38,916 nt of DNA from Alphaproteobacteria bacterium (lineage in GTDB: Bacteria > Pseudomonadota > Alphaproteobacteria > Reyranellales > Reyranellaceae), in contig JAFAKN010000634.1 in the NCBI GenBank assembly GCA_019235415.1, positions 1-38,916 on the forward strand, in the 5' to 3' direction. Below, one piece after another: positions 15,438 to 23,175 of this stretch (the stretch's first letter is position 1; each line of letters starts with the position of its first letter). A program made the position numbers and the translations under genes. Under the pieces are notes generated by a model, which made no database searches, was not told the DNA's origin, and was given only the letters and a program-made list of their open reading frames with translations.

Positions 15438-17390
15438 ATGGTGACGGTCGCCGACTACAGCAGAGTGCCCGAGGTCACACCGGCCGATTACGGCTCGCCC
15501 TTGGCGGAGCGGCTCGAGACGCTGTGGGAGACCAAGCCCGGCCTCATCGGCTGGTTCGGCACGGTCGATCACAAGGAGATCGGCCTCCGCTACCTCGTAA
15601 CCTCGTTCGCCTTCCTGATCCTGGGCGGCATCGAAGCCGCCGTGATGCGCTTGCAGCTGTCGTGGCACGATCAGACGGTGCTGACGCCGACGCAGTACAA
15701 CGAGCTGTTCTCGATGCACGGCGTCACGATGATCTTCCTCTACGCCATGCCGGTGCTGTCGGGGTTCAGCAACTACCTGTGGCCGCTGATCCTGGGCTCG
15801 CGCGACATGGCGCTGCCGCGCCTCAATGCTTTCTCGTACTGGCTGTACCTGTTCTCCGGTCTGTTCCTCTACGCCGGCTTCATCATCGGCGCAGGGCCCA
15901 ACGACGGCTGGTTCAATTACGTGCCGTACGCCTCGAAGCCGTACAACCCCGGGCTCAACCAAGATTTTTACGCCCTGGGCTTCATCCTGTTCGGCCTGTC
16001 GCAGACGGTGGGCGGCATCAACTTCATGGTGACGGCGCTGCGCACCCGTGCGCCCGGCATGTCCATCAATCGCTTCCCGATGATGATCTGGGGAACGCTG
16101 ACCGCCTCGGCGGGCAACCTGCTCGCCATCCCTTCGGTCAGCCTCGCCTTCTTCATGCTGTGGACCGATCGACAGCTCGGGACGCACTTCTACAACGCGC
16201 CGGAAGGCGGCCAGCCGCTGTTGTGGCAGCACCTGTTCTGGATGTTCGGCCATCCCTGGGTCTACGCCATCGTGCTGCCCGCCATGAGCATGGTGTCGGA
16301 TGCCCTGCCGGTATTCTGCCGCCGGCCGCTGGTGGCGCAGACCGCCGTCGCATTGGCCACCGTGGTCACGATGATCATCGGGTTCGGCGTGTGGGTGCAC
16401 CACATGTTCGCCACCGGCCTGCCCAACCTCTCGATGTCGTTCTTCAACGCCGCCTCGCTGATCATCGTCGTGCCAAGCGCGATCTCGGTGTTCGCCTGGA
16501 TCGCCACGATCCGCACCGGCCGCTTCGTCCTTTGCACCGCCTCGCTGTTCTTCGCGAGCTTCATCTTCCTGTTCGTTATCGGCGGCGTGTCGGGCTTCCT
16601 CACCGCCGCGATCCCCGTCGACTGGCAGGTCACCGACACCTATTTCGTGGTCGGCCACATCCACTACGTGCTGATCGGCATCAACCTGTTCGCCGTGATG
16701 GGCGGCATCTACTTCTGGTTCCCCAAGATGACCGGCCACATGCTGAACGAACGGCTGGGGCGCTGGAACTTCTGGCTGATGTTTGCCGGCTTCAACCTCG
16801 GCTTTTTCCCGATGCACATCGCCGGCCTGCTGGGCATGCCGCGGCGCATCTACACCTTCCCCGACGGCGTCGGCTGGAACATTGTCAATCTCATCACGAC
16901 GCTCGGCGCCTATCTGTTCGCGATCGGGTTCGTGGTGCTGCTCGCGAACGTCCTCCTGAGCCGCAAGCACGGCGCAGTGGCGGGACCGAACCCGTGGGAC
17001 GCGGCCGGCCTCGAATGGTCGGTGCCCTCGCCGCCGCCGCCTTACAACTTCGTCGTGATCCCGACGGTCTCGAGCCGTCACCCCTTGTGGGAAGACCGCC
17101 TGCGCGAGACCGAGGGACATTCGTCGATCCACGAAGGCGCCGTGCTCGACGCCGACAAGGAGACGCTGGGTGTCAGCACCATGGATGCGATCCCCGACGT
17201 GATCCTCAAGATGCCGCACGATTCAGTGATGCCGTTCGTGCTGGCGCTCTGCATCACCGGAGTCTTCGTCGGCCTGTTGCTGCTGTCGCTCGTCGCCATC
17301 GGCACCAGCCTGGTCCTGGGTCTGGTGGCCGCTCTCGTCTGGCTGTGGCCGCGCGCCGAGCTCGGCCAGCGCACGGAGGCCGTGCCGTGA
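15438..17390 (+). CDS. coxA: Cytochrome c oxidase subunit I lacking the usual proton-channel residues
   Basis: This is the catalytic haem-copper subunit that reduces O2 to water. It has 650 residues, with twelve core helices and an extra C-terminal helix near 597-635. The low-spin haem ligands His94 and His409, high-spin haem His407, CuB ligands His272, His321 and His322, and the cross-linking Tyr276 are present. Asn112, Asp123 and Asn130 match the D-channel entrance of aa3 oxidases (N121, D132 and N139 in Rhodobacter). However, the Glu of the GHPEVY motif is Trp274 (GHPWVY), without the YS pair that replaces it in A2 enzymes, and the K-channel Lys in PTGIK is Ser350 (PSAIS). Pumping may therefore differ. 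ATG 15438 follows GGGAG; the end overlaps coxC (GTGA). Confidence 0.93.
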   Translation: MVTVADYSRVPEVTPADYGSPLAERLETLWETKPGLIGWFGTVDHKEIGLRYLVTSFAFLILGGIEAAVMRLQLSWHDQTVLTPTQYNELFSMHGVTMIFLYAMPVLSGFSNYLWPLILGSRDMALPRLNAFSYWLYLFSGLFLYAGFIIGAGPNDGWFNYVPYASKPYNPGLNQDFYALGFILFGLSQTVGGINFMVTALRTRAPGMSINRFPMMIWGTLTASAGNLLAIPSVSLAFFMLWTDRQLGTHFYNAPEGGQPLLWQHLFWMFGHPWVYAIVLPAMSMVSDALPVFCRRPLVAQTAVALATVVTMIIGFGVWVHHMFATGLPNLSMSFFNAASLIIVVPSAISVFAWIATIRTGRFVLCTASLFFASFIFLFVIGGVSGFLTAAIPVDWQVTDTYFVVGHIHYVLIGINLFAVMGGIYFWFPKMTGHMLNERLGRWNFWLMFAGFNLGFFPMHIAGLLGMPRRIYTFPDGVGWNIVNLITTLGAYLFAIGFVVLLANVLLSRKHGAVAGPNPWDAAGLEWSVPSPPPPYNFVVIPTVSSRHPLWEDRLRETEGHSSIHEGAVLDADKETLGVSTMDAIPDVILKMPHDSVMPFVLALCITGVFVGLLLLSLVAIGTSLVLGLVAALVWLWPRAELGQRTEAVP

Positions 17391-17992
17391 CCTACCTGAC
17401 CCTCGAGGAACGGCCGCTGCCGATCGGCAGCATCGGCACGCGCTCCAGCGGCTGGTGGGCGATGCTCTTCGTGATCATCACCGAGGGCGCGATCTTCGTC
17501 TTCCTGCAGTTCAGCTACTACTACATCGCCCTGCAGCAGCCGCCCGCCGCGGCCTGGCCGCCGAGCGGTCCACCCGCCATGGACCTGTCGCTGCCCAGCA
17601 CGCTGATCTTGTTGGCGAGCAGCGCCACGTTCTGGTGGGGCGAGCATTCGATCAAGTGCGGCTCACGCCTGTGGCTGACGCTCGGGCTGTTGGCGAGCCT
17701 CGTGCTCGGCGCGGTGTTCGTGGCCATCCAGGGACTGGAATGGTCGCATCAGCATTTCAACTACGCCACGCACATCTACGGCTCGCTCTATTTCACCCTC
17801 ACCGGCTTCCACATCGCCCATGTCGTGGTCGGGCTGGTCATCATTGCGGCGCTGCTGGCGTGGTCGCTGCTCGGCTACTTCAACGGCGCCCGCTACGCCG
17901 CGGTCTCGACCGGCGGCCTCTATTGGCATTTCGTCGACGCGGTCTGGCTCACGCTGTTCTTCACCTTCTACATCATGCCGCGGCTGCGATAG
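17387..17992 (+). CDS. coxC: Cytochrome c oxidase subunit III
   Basis: A 201-residue integral membrane subunit with five hydrophobic helices, the short form found in bacterial oxidases and bo3-like enzymes. Family landmarks include WWAMLFVIITEGAIFVFLQF near 22-41, LEWSHQHFNY near 117, FTLTGFHIAHVVVGL near 134 and YWHFVDAVWLTLFFTFY near 177. It stabilises subunit I and its proton uptake. It starts at GTG inside the coxA stop (GTGA), so it is translationally coupled to coxA. Confidence 0.93.
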   Translation: MTYLTLEERPLPIGSIGTRSSGWWAMLFVIITEGAIFVFLQFSYYYIALQQPPAAAWPPSGPPAMDLSLPSTLILLASSATFWWGEHSIKCGSRLWLTLGLLASLVLGAVFVAIQGLEWSHQHFNYATHIYGSLYFTLTGFHIAHVVVGLVIIAALLAWSLLGYFNGARYAAVSTGGLYWHFVDAVWLTLFFTFYIMPRLR

Positions 17993-18005
17993 GGGAGGGC
18001 AGGAT

Positions 18006-18431
18006 ATGGCGCCGAACGCTTTTCCCCATCCGTCGCCGCAACGCGATCGGGCCTCGGCGCTGTTGCTGGCGTTGGGCTTCGCCACCGGGCCGGTGGTGCT
18101 GGCGCTGCTGCTCACCATCACCTACGCCTTGACGAGCTACCGGTGCTTCCCGGACGGCACACGGCTCGAGACGCCGCACGCCGGATGGAACTGGGTCTCG
18201 ACGGCCGTGCCCCTGATGTACGTCGCGGGCATCGCGCTCACGGCGATCGCCGCCTTGATCGCCTGGCGCCTTTGGCAACGCACCAAAGACGAGGGGCCAG
18301 GCGCGACGATCGAACTGGGCGAGGGGCGCACGCGCTTTCTCGGAGTCTGGGGCCTGATCACCAGCGCGCTGTTCATCGCCATCCTGGCCTTCGATCTCAT
18401 CAACACCTTCCTGGTGCCGACATGCGCGTGA
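18006..18431 (+). CDS. Small membrane protein of the oxidase cluster, unknown family
   Basis: A 141-residue protein with three predicted membrane helices, near 18-43, 66-88 and 113-136. It has a short loop, SYRCFPDGTRLETPHAGWNW, between the first two and ends FLVPTCA. I cannot assign it to a named family; it does not show the CoxD/subunit IV pattern. ATG 18006 has AGGGGAGGG upstream, and its stop overlaps the ctaG start, so it belongs to the cox operon. By position it is an accessory or fourth subunit of this oxidase, perhaps like CoxP of alternative rhizobial oxidases, which is inference. Confidence 0.75.
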   Translation: MAPNAFPHPSPQRDRASALLLALGFATGPVVLALLLTITYALTSYRCFPDGTRLETPHAGWNWVSTAVPLMYVAGIALTAIAALIAWRLWQRTKDEGPGATIELGEGRTRFLGVWGLITSALFIAILAFDLINTFLVPTCA

Positions 18432-19732
18432 CCAGGCTCGCGCCCCTGGCGTCGATCGGCGCCCTTTGCATCTTGCCGGCGCTTTGCACCTGGCCGGCAT
18501 GGGCCCATGGCGGCGATCACGAAGGTGTCGGATGGTCGGGGAATCCGGCGATCCTCGTGCCGATGATCATTCTCGCCATCTGGTATGTGCGAGGCGTTCA
18601 TCGACTGCGGATGGGCCGGCGGGGGCGGCCGCTCGTGGGAACCGGGCGGATCGCGGCCTTCGTGTCGGCGCTGCTGGCGGTCTTTGTCGCCCTGCTTTCT
18701 CCGATCGACGCGTGGAGCGAGGGGTTGTTTACGGCGCACATGATCCAGCATCTGGCGCTGATCGTCGTGGCGGCGCCGTTGTTCGCGTTGGCCGCACCGA
18801 CGCCAGTGCTGCTGGCGGGATTGCCACGCGGCTGGCGCCGCAAGGTGTTGCGGATTTGGCGTTGGCCGCCGGTGCGTGGCGCCGTCCACGGGCTGTTCCA
18901 TCCGGCGGTCGTATGGCTCGCGTTCTGCGGGACCATCGTCTTCTGGCACATCCCCGCACCGTACCGTTGGGCGTTGCGGGGCGGACCGCTGCATGCCGTC
19001 GAGCATCTGAGCTTCCTGCTGGCCGCCCTGCTGTTCTGGACCGTCGTGCTCGACCGCTCGCCGCGTCGCCGACTGGACTACGCCGCTACGCTGGTCTTCA
19101 TCGTCACCGTGGCGCTCCTAAGCGACCTGCCGGGCGCACTCATGCTGCTGGCACCGCGCCCGTTCTTCGCCAGCAGCGCCGCGGCCGCCGCCGCCTGGGG
19201 TCTCACGCCGCTGCAGGACCAACAGCTGGCCGGCGTCATCATGTGGGTGCCCATGAGCTTCGCCTTCATCGGCGCCGGGATCTGGGTCTTCTTGCGCTGG
19301 ATGGAGGCGGCGGAGCTCCAGGCCGAGCTGCAGGACGCGCGCTCAGTGCGGCGCACCAGGGTTGCCGCGGCGGCGGCGATGCTGCTCGCCGTGCCGTGTC
19401 TTGCGCTGCTGGCGGCGCGCCAGGCTGATGCGGCGTCACCTTCCGGGCCACAGGGCGATTCACGACGTGGCGCTCAGTTGATCGATCGGCTGGGCTGCGG
19501 CGGCTGCCACACGATTCCCGGCATCGACAACGCCAAGGGCCGTGTCGGCCCGCCGCTCACCGCCTTCGGCGATCGTCTGTACGTGGCGGGCATGCTGCCC
19601 AACACGCCGGACAATCTCGTGGCGTGGCTCGAGAACCCGCAGCGCATCGTGCCGGGCAACGTCATGCCCGTGCTCGGGATCGACGAAAGCGACGCGCGCG
19701 ACATCGCCACCTACCTCTTCACCCTGCACTAA
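18422..19732 (+). CDS. ctaG: CtaG-type oxidase assembly membrane protein fused to cytochrome c
   Basis: Residues 1-295 form a CtaG_caa3 domain. It has a signal-like start, the motif AWAHGGDHEG near 27-36, and helices carrying SPIDAWSEGLFTAHMIQHLAL near 93, HAVEHLSFLLAALLFW near 191 and SDLPGALMLL near 234. CtaG of this type helps form the copper-containing active caa3 oxidase. Residues about 340-436 are a class I cytochrome c with CGGCH at 359-363 and Met415 in GNVMPVLG. A further hydrophobic segment (313-333) joins the two and would place the haem in the periplasm. The fusion is unusual; CtaG is normally haem-free. It overlaps the preceding gene by ten bases. Confidence 0.88.
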   Translation: MRVTRLAPLASIGALCILPALCTWPAWAHGGDHEGVGWSGNPAILVPMIILAIWYVRGVHRLRMGRRGRPLVGTGRIAAFVSALLAVFVALLSPIDAWSEGLFTAHMIQHLALIVVAAPLFALAAPTPVLLAGLPRGWRRKVLRIWRWPPVRGAVHGLFHPAVVWLAFCGTIVFWHIPAPYRWALRGGPLHAVEHLSFLLAALLFWTVVLDRSPRRRLDYAATLVFIVTVALLSDLPGALMLLAPRPFFASSAAAAAAWGLTPLQDQQLAGVIMWVPMSFAFIGAGIWVFLRWMEAAELQAELQDARSVRRTRVAAAAAMLLAVPCLALLAARQADAASPSGPQGDSRRGAQLIDRLGCGGCHTIPGIDNAKGRVGPPLTAFGDRLYVAGMLPNTPDNLVAWLENPQRIVPGNVMPVLGIDESDARDIATYLFTLH

Positions 19733-19744
19733 GGGAGGCCCGCA

Positions 19745-21682
19745 TTGAGCATCCTGTCGCCATCGGCTCCTCGAATGACCAAGCGCAGGCGTAGCGCGCT
19801 GGGGCTGGTGCTGTGCGTGACCGGCTGGTCCGTGCTGTGGCTGCAGCCGCTGATCGGCATCTTCGCCGTTCCATCCCTCGGTGCGGCGACCGCGTTCGTG
19901 GTCGGCCTAGTGATCGGTGCGCAGGCGGCACAGTCGCAGGATCTCGCGACGCTGTCGCAGGACGACAAGCAATGGGTGATGGCGCCCAAGAATTACGCCA
20001 ATACCCGCTTCAGCGGTCTCGACCAGATCAATGCAGGCAACGTCGGCCAGCTCCGCCTTGCCTGGACCTTCTCGCTGGGCGATCCGCATGGCCAGGAGGC
20101 GGCACCCCTGGTCGTCAACGACACCCTGTACGTGGTCGGCCCGTATCCCAACAACGTGTTCGCGCTCGACGCCACCTCGGGCGAATTGAAATGGAGCTAC
20201 CGGCCGAATACGACGCCGTCGGCGCAGGGCGTCGCCTGCTGCGATGTCGTGAACCGCGGACTGGGCTACGACAACGGCAAGATTTTTCTGAACACGCTCG
20301 ACAATCACACCGTCGCGCTCGATGCCGCGACCGGCAAGGAGCTGTGGGTCGCGACGCTCGGCGACATCTCGCGCGGCGAGACCATCACCATGGCGCCGCT
20401 GGTGGTGAAGGGCAAGGTGCTGGTCGGCAACAGCGGCGGCGAGATGGGCGTGCGCGGCTGGGTGACGGCGCTGAACGAGGATGACGGCAAGATCGCCTGG
20501 CGTGCCTACGGTGCCGGACCCGACTCGGACGTGCTGATCGGGTCCGACTTCAAGCCATTCTACGACGAGTACAAGGGCAAGGACCTCGGCGTGGCGAGCT
20601 GGCCGGCCGACGCCTGGAAGAAGGGCGGCGCGACCATGTGGGGCTGGATCTCCTACGATCCCGAGCTGAACCTGATCTATTACGGCACCGCCAATCCCGG
20701 GCCGTGGAACGCAACGCAACGGCCGGGCGACAATCTGTGGACCGCGACCCTGTTTGCGCGCAATCCCGACAACGGCCAGGCGCGCTGGGCGCTTCCCCTC
20801 AATCCGCACGACGTGTTCGACCATGACGAGATCAACGAGACCTTGCTGCTCGACCTCGACATCGACGGCAAGCCGCGCAAGGTCGCCGTCCACGTCGGCC
20901 GTGACGGCTACATGTGGGTGGTCGATCGCGCCACGGGCGAAGCTCTGTCGGTCGAGCCCTACGACTACCTCAACGGCTACAAGGGCTTCGACTACAAGCG
21001 CGGGCGACTGATACCGAACGAGGACAAGTCCCCGAAGCTCGACAAGACCGTGCACGACATCTGCCCGACCGCGCCGGGCGCCAAGGACTGGCAGCCCTCG
21101 GCCTGGTCGCCGCGCACCAAGCTGATCTACGTGCCGCACCAGCATCTCTGCATGGACTGGAAGTCCTCGGAAGTGGGCTACATCGCCGGCACGCCGTTCG
21201 TCGGCGCCACGGTCGACATGTATGCCGGGCCCGGCGGCTATCGCGGCGAGTTCCTGGCGTGGGATCCCGTGCAGAAGAAGCGCGTCTGGCAGATCCAGGA
21301 GAACTTCCCGGTATGGAGCGGGGCGCTGGTCACGGCGGGCGATGTCGCTTTCTACGGGACAATGGATCGCTTCTTCAAAGCGGTTGATGCGCGCAACGGC
21401 AAGGTGCTGTGGCAGTTCCGCGGCGGGTCCGGGATCATCGGCCAGCCCGTGACCTACCAGGGCAGCGACGGCCAGCAGTACGTCGCGATCCTCGCCGGCG
21501 TCGGCGGTTGGTCGGGGGCCGTCGCCAACGCCGAGCTCGACCCGCGCGCCCGCAACGGCGCGCTGGGCTTCACAGGTGCGATGCAGGACCTGCCTGCCTA
21601 CACGACCGGCGGCAGCGAGCTTTTGGTGTTCGCGTTGCCCAAGGCGGGCGGCACGGAGGGAAGCAATGCGCCAGCCAAGTAG
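19745..21682 (+). CDS. PQQ-dependent (quinoprotein) alcohol dehydrogenase with lanthanide-type D-x-D site
   Basis: This periplasmic enzyme oxidises an alcohol or aldehyde with PQQ and passes electrons to cytochrome c. It is an eight-bladed propeller of 645 residues with vicinal Cys165-Cys166, metal ligands Glu233 (GGEMGVRGW) and Asn317 (TANPGPWN), catalytic Asp359, and Asp361 two residues on (FDHDE). The second Asp is the mark of lanthanide-dependent XoxF/ExaF enzymes; calcium enzymes usually have Ala, Ser or Thr there. No haem c domain is fused. TTG 19745 is chosen because GGGAGG ends six bases upstream. The N-terminus is oddly long, with two hydrophobic segments (near 18-42 and 47-62) before an AQA cleavage-like site. 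The substrate is unknown. Confidence 0.92.
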   Translation: MSILSPSAPRMTKRRRSALGLVLCVTGWSVLWLQPLIGIFAVPSLGAATAFVVGLVIGAQAAQSQDLATLSQDDKQWVMAPKNYANTRFSGLDQINAGNVGQLRLAWTFSLGDPHGQEAAPLVVNDTLYVVGPYPNNVFALDATSGELKWSYRPNTTPSAQGVACCDVVNRGLGYDNGKIFLNTLDNHTVALDAATGKELWVATLGDISRGETITMAPLVVKGKVLVGNSGGEMGVRGWVTALNEDDGKIAWRAYGAGPDSDVLIGSDFKPFYDEYKGKDLGVASWPADAWKKGGATMWGWISYDPELNLIYYGTANPGPWNATQRPGDNLWTATLFARNPDNGQARWALPLNPHDVFDHDEINETLLLDLDIDGKPRKVAVHVGRDGYMWVVDRATGEALSVEPYDYLNGYKGFDYKRGRLIPNEDKSPKLDKTVHDICPTAPGAKDWQPSAWSPRTKLIYVPHQHLCMDWKSSEVGYIAGTPFVGATVDMYAGPGGYRGEFLAWDPVQKKRVWQIQENFPVWSGALVTAGDVAFYGTMDRFFKAVDARNGKVLWQFRGGSGIIGQPVTYQGSDGQQYVAILAGVGGWSGAVANAELDPRARNGALGFTGAMQDLPAYTTGGSELLVFALPKAGGTEGSNAPAK

Positions 21683-22298
21683 GATCGCGCGTTCCCCGGG
21701 CGGCCAGGGCGTCGTGTGGAGCGTGGTCGCAATCGCAACGATGCTCGGCGCGTGGGACGCCTTGGCCCAGGGCCGGACCGGTTTGGCCGGGCAGGGCGAA
21801 CGGCCGAGCTATGCCAGTCGGGCCGAGGAGCTCTTGGCCGTACCGGTGACGGGCATCCTGCCGGGGGCGGTGCCTCCGCCGGAGAACCTCAAGAACCCCT
21901 TCGACCACGACCCAGCGGCCATCGAGCGCGGCATGCAGCACTTCATTGCCTTCAACTGCGTCGGCTGCCATGCGCCGAACGGCGCGGGCGGCATGGGACC
22001 CGCCCTCAGCAACAGCAAATGGCTGCACGGCGCAGAGCCCGCCAACATCTTTCTCTCGATCTACCAGGGGCGCAGCAACGGCATGCCAGCCTGGGGTAGC
22101 ACCTTGCCGCCGAACGTCATCTGGGAACTGGTGAGCTACATCCAGAGCATCAGCGAGGATCCCGACAGGGTCCACTTCGGCCAGACCATCTCGCGCCAGC
22201 CGCAGTCGCCGGCCATCGAGCAAGTGCCGGCGCAGGAGCTGCAAACCGCGACCCCCTGGAAGCACACCGAGCCGATCAGCAACGGTCACAAGCCATGA
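21666..22298 (+). CDS. Periplasmic cytochrome c, likely electron acceptor of the PQQ dehydrogenase
   Basis: A 210-residue monohaem class I cytochrome c with an N-terminal signal or anchor helix near 16-35. The haem-binding motif CVGCH is at 98-102 and the likely axial Met140 lies in NGMPAWG. About fifty residues of Pro/Gln-rich tail follow the cytochrome fold. ATG 21666 sits inside the end of the dehydrogenase gene, with GGAGGG just upstream, so the two are coupled. By position it is the XoxG/MxaG-like electron carrier between the dehydrogenase and the caa3-like oxidase. Confidence 0.9.
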   Translation: MRQPSRIARSPGGQGVVWSVVAIATMLGAWDALAQGRTGLAGQGERPSYASRAEELLAVPVTGILPGAVPPPENLKNPFDHDPAAIERGMQHFIAFNCVGCHAPNGAGGMGPALSNSKWLHGAEPANIFLSIYQGRSNGMPAWGSTLPPNVIWELVSYIQSISEDPDRVHFGQTISRQPQSPAIEQVPAQELQTATPWKHTEPISNGHKP

Positions 22299-22309
22299 GG
22301 AGGCGAGAC

Positions 22310-23095
22310 ATGCAGCGACGCCGACTTGCCTGCGCCGTGGGATGCGCCGTGATCGCCACGAGCGCCGCGTCCGCCTGGGCCGCCGACTGCCCGGTCAATC
22401 ACGACCAGCTTCAGCAGGCCTTGAAGCAGAGCGTCAAGCCGAGCGGCGGCCCCGGCAATGGCGGGCTCGACAACAACGAGTGGGCGGCCGTGGTGGCGCG
22501 CGACGGCAGCATCTGCGCCATCGCCTTCAGCGGCGGCAAGCCGGACGACCAGTGGCTCGGCAGCCGCGCCATCGCCGCCGAGAAGGCCAATACGGCCAAC
22601 GCGCTCAGCCTGCAGAAGTTCGCGCTCTCGACCGCCAACCTCTATGCCGGCACGCAGCCGGGCGGCCCGCTGTTCGGCCTGCAGACCAGCAATCCCGTGG
22701 CGACCGAGGTGCTGTACGCGGGCGACGCCAAGCAGTTCGGCGCCGCGAACGACCCGCTGGTCGGCAAGCACCTGGGCGGCGTCATCGTGTTCGGGGGTGG
22801 GCTCGCCCTCTACAACGGCCAAGACGTCGTGGGCGGCGTGGGGCTGAGCGGCGACACGTCATGCGCCGACCACAACATCGCCTGGCGCGTGCGCCAGAAG
22901 CTTGGCCTCGACAAGGTGCCGGGCGGCGCCTCGCCCGACCACAACGACGCGATCATCTATGACATCCAGCCGGACAAGACGAGCACCTCGGGCTACGGCC
23001 ATCCCATGTGCAACGGCCAGGAGGCGAAGATCGCGACCGAGCTGAAGGCGGGCATCGTGCCGGTCTGGAAGAAGGACATGGCGCAAGACAAATAG
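22310..23095 (+). CDS. Exported GlcG/HbpS-like (DUF336) protein
   Basis: A 261-residue protein with a signal peptide (MQRRRLACAVGCAVIATSAA, cut near AWA-AD). The mature part shows the GlcG/HbpS pattern: NNEWAAVVARDGSICAIAFSG near 54, SRAIAAEKANTANAL near 84, LFGLQTSNPV near 118 and the Gly-rich GGVIVFGGGLALYNGQDVVGGVGLSG near 156-181. Some members bind haem; others sit next to alcohol or glycolate oxidation genes with unknown function. A Cys pair (Cys183 in TSCADHN and Cys in HPMCNG) could form a disulfide. ATG 22310 follows AGGAGG by seven bases, directly after the cytochrome gene. It is the last gene clearly in the oxidation operon. Confidence 0.82.
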   Translation: MQRRRLACAVGCAVIATSAASAWAADCPVNHDQLQQALKQSVKPSGGPGNGGLDNNEWAAVVARDGSICAIAFSGGKPDDQWLGSRAIAAEKANTANALSLQKFALSTANLYAGTQPGGPLFGLQTSNPVATEVLYAGDAKQFGAANDPLVGKHLGGVIVFGGGLALYNGQDVVGGVGLSGDTSCADHNIAWRVRQKLGLDKVPGGASPDHNDAIIYDIQPDKTSTSGYGHPMCNGQEAKIATELKAGIVPVWKKDMAQDK

Positions 23096-23175
23096 CCTCG
23101 ACGCTGTGGGCCTTGCGAGCAACGTCGGCCTTTGTTGCCGGTTGCTACAGAGCGGGTTGCAAGGAGGTGGCGAGG

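Noticed and set aside
19745..21682. Calling the dehydrogenase xoxF or exaF outright
   Set aside because: The Asp pair supports lanthanide use, but the DHDE context and long N-terminus leave the clade open; a tree would be needed.
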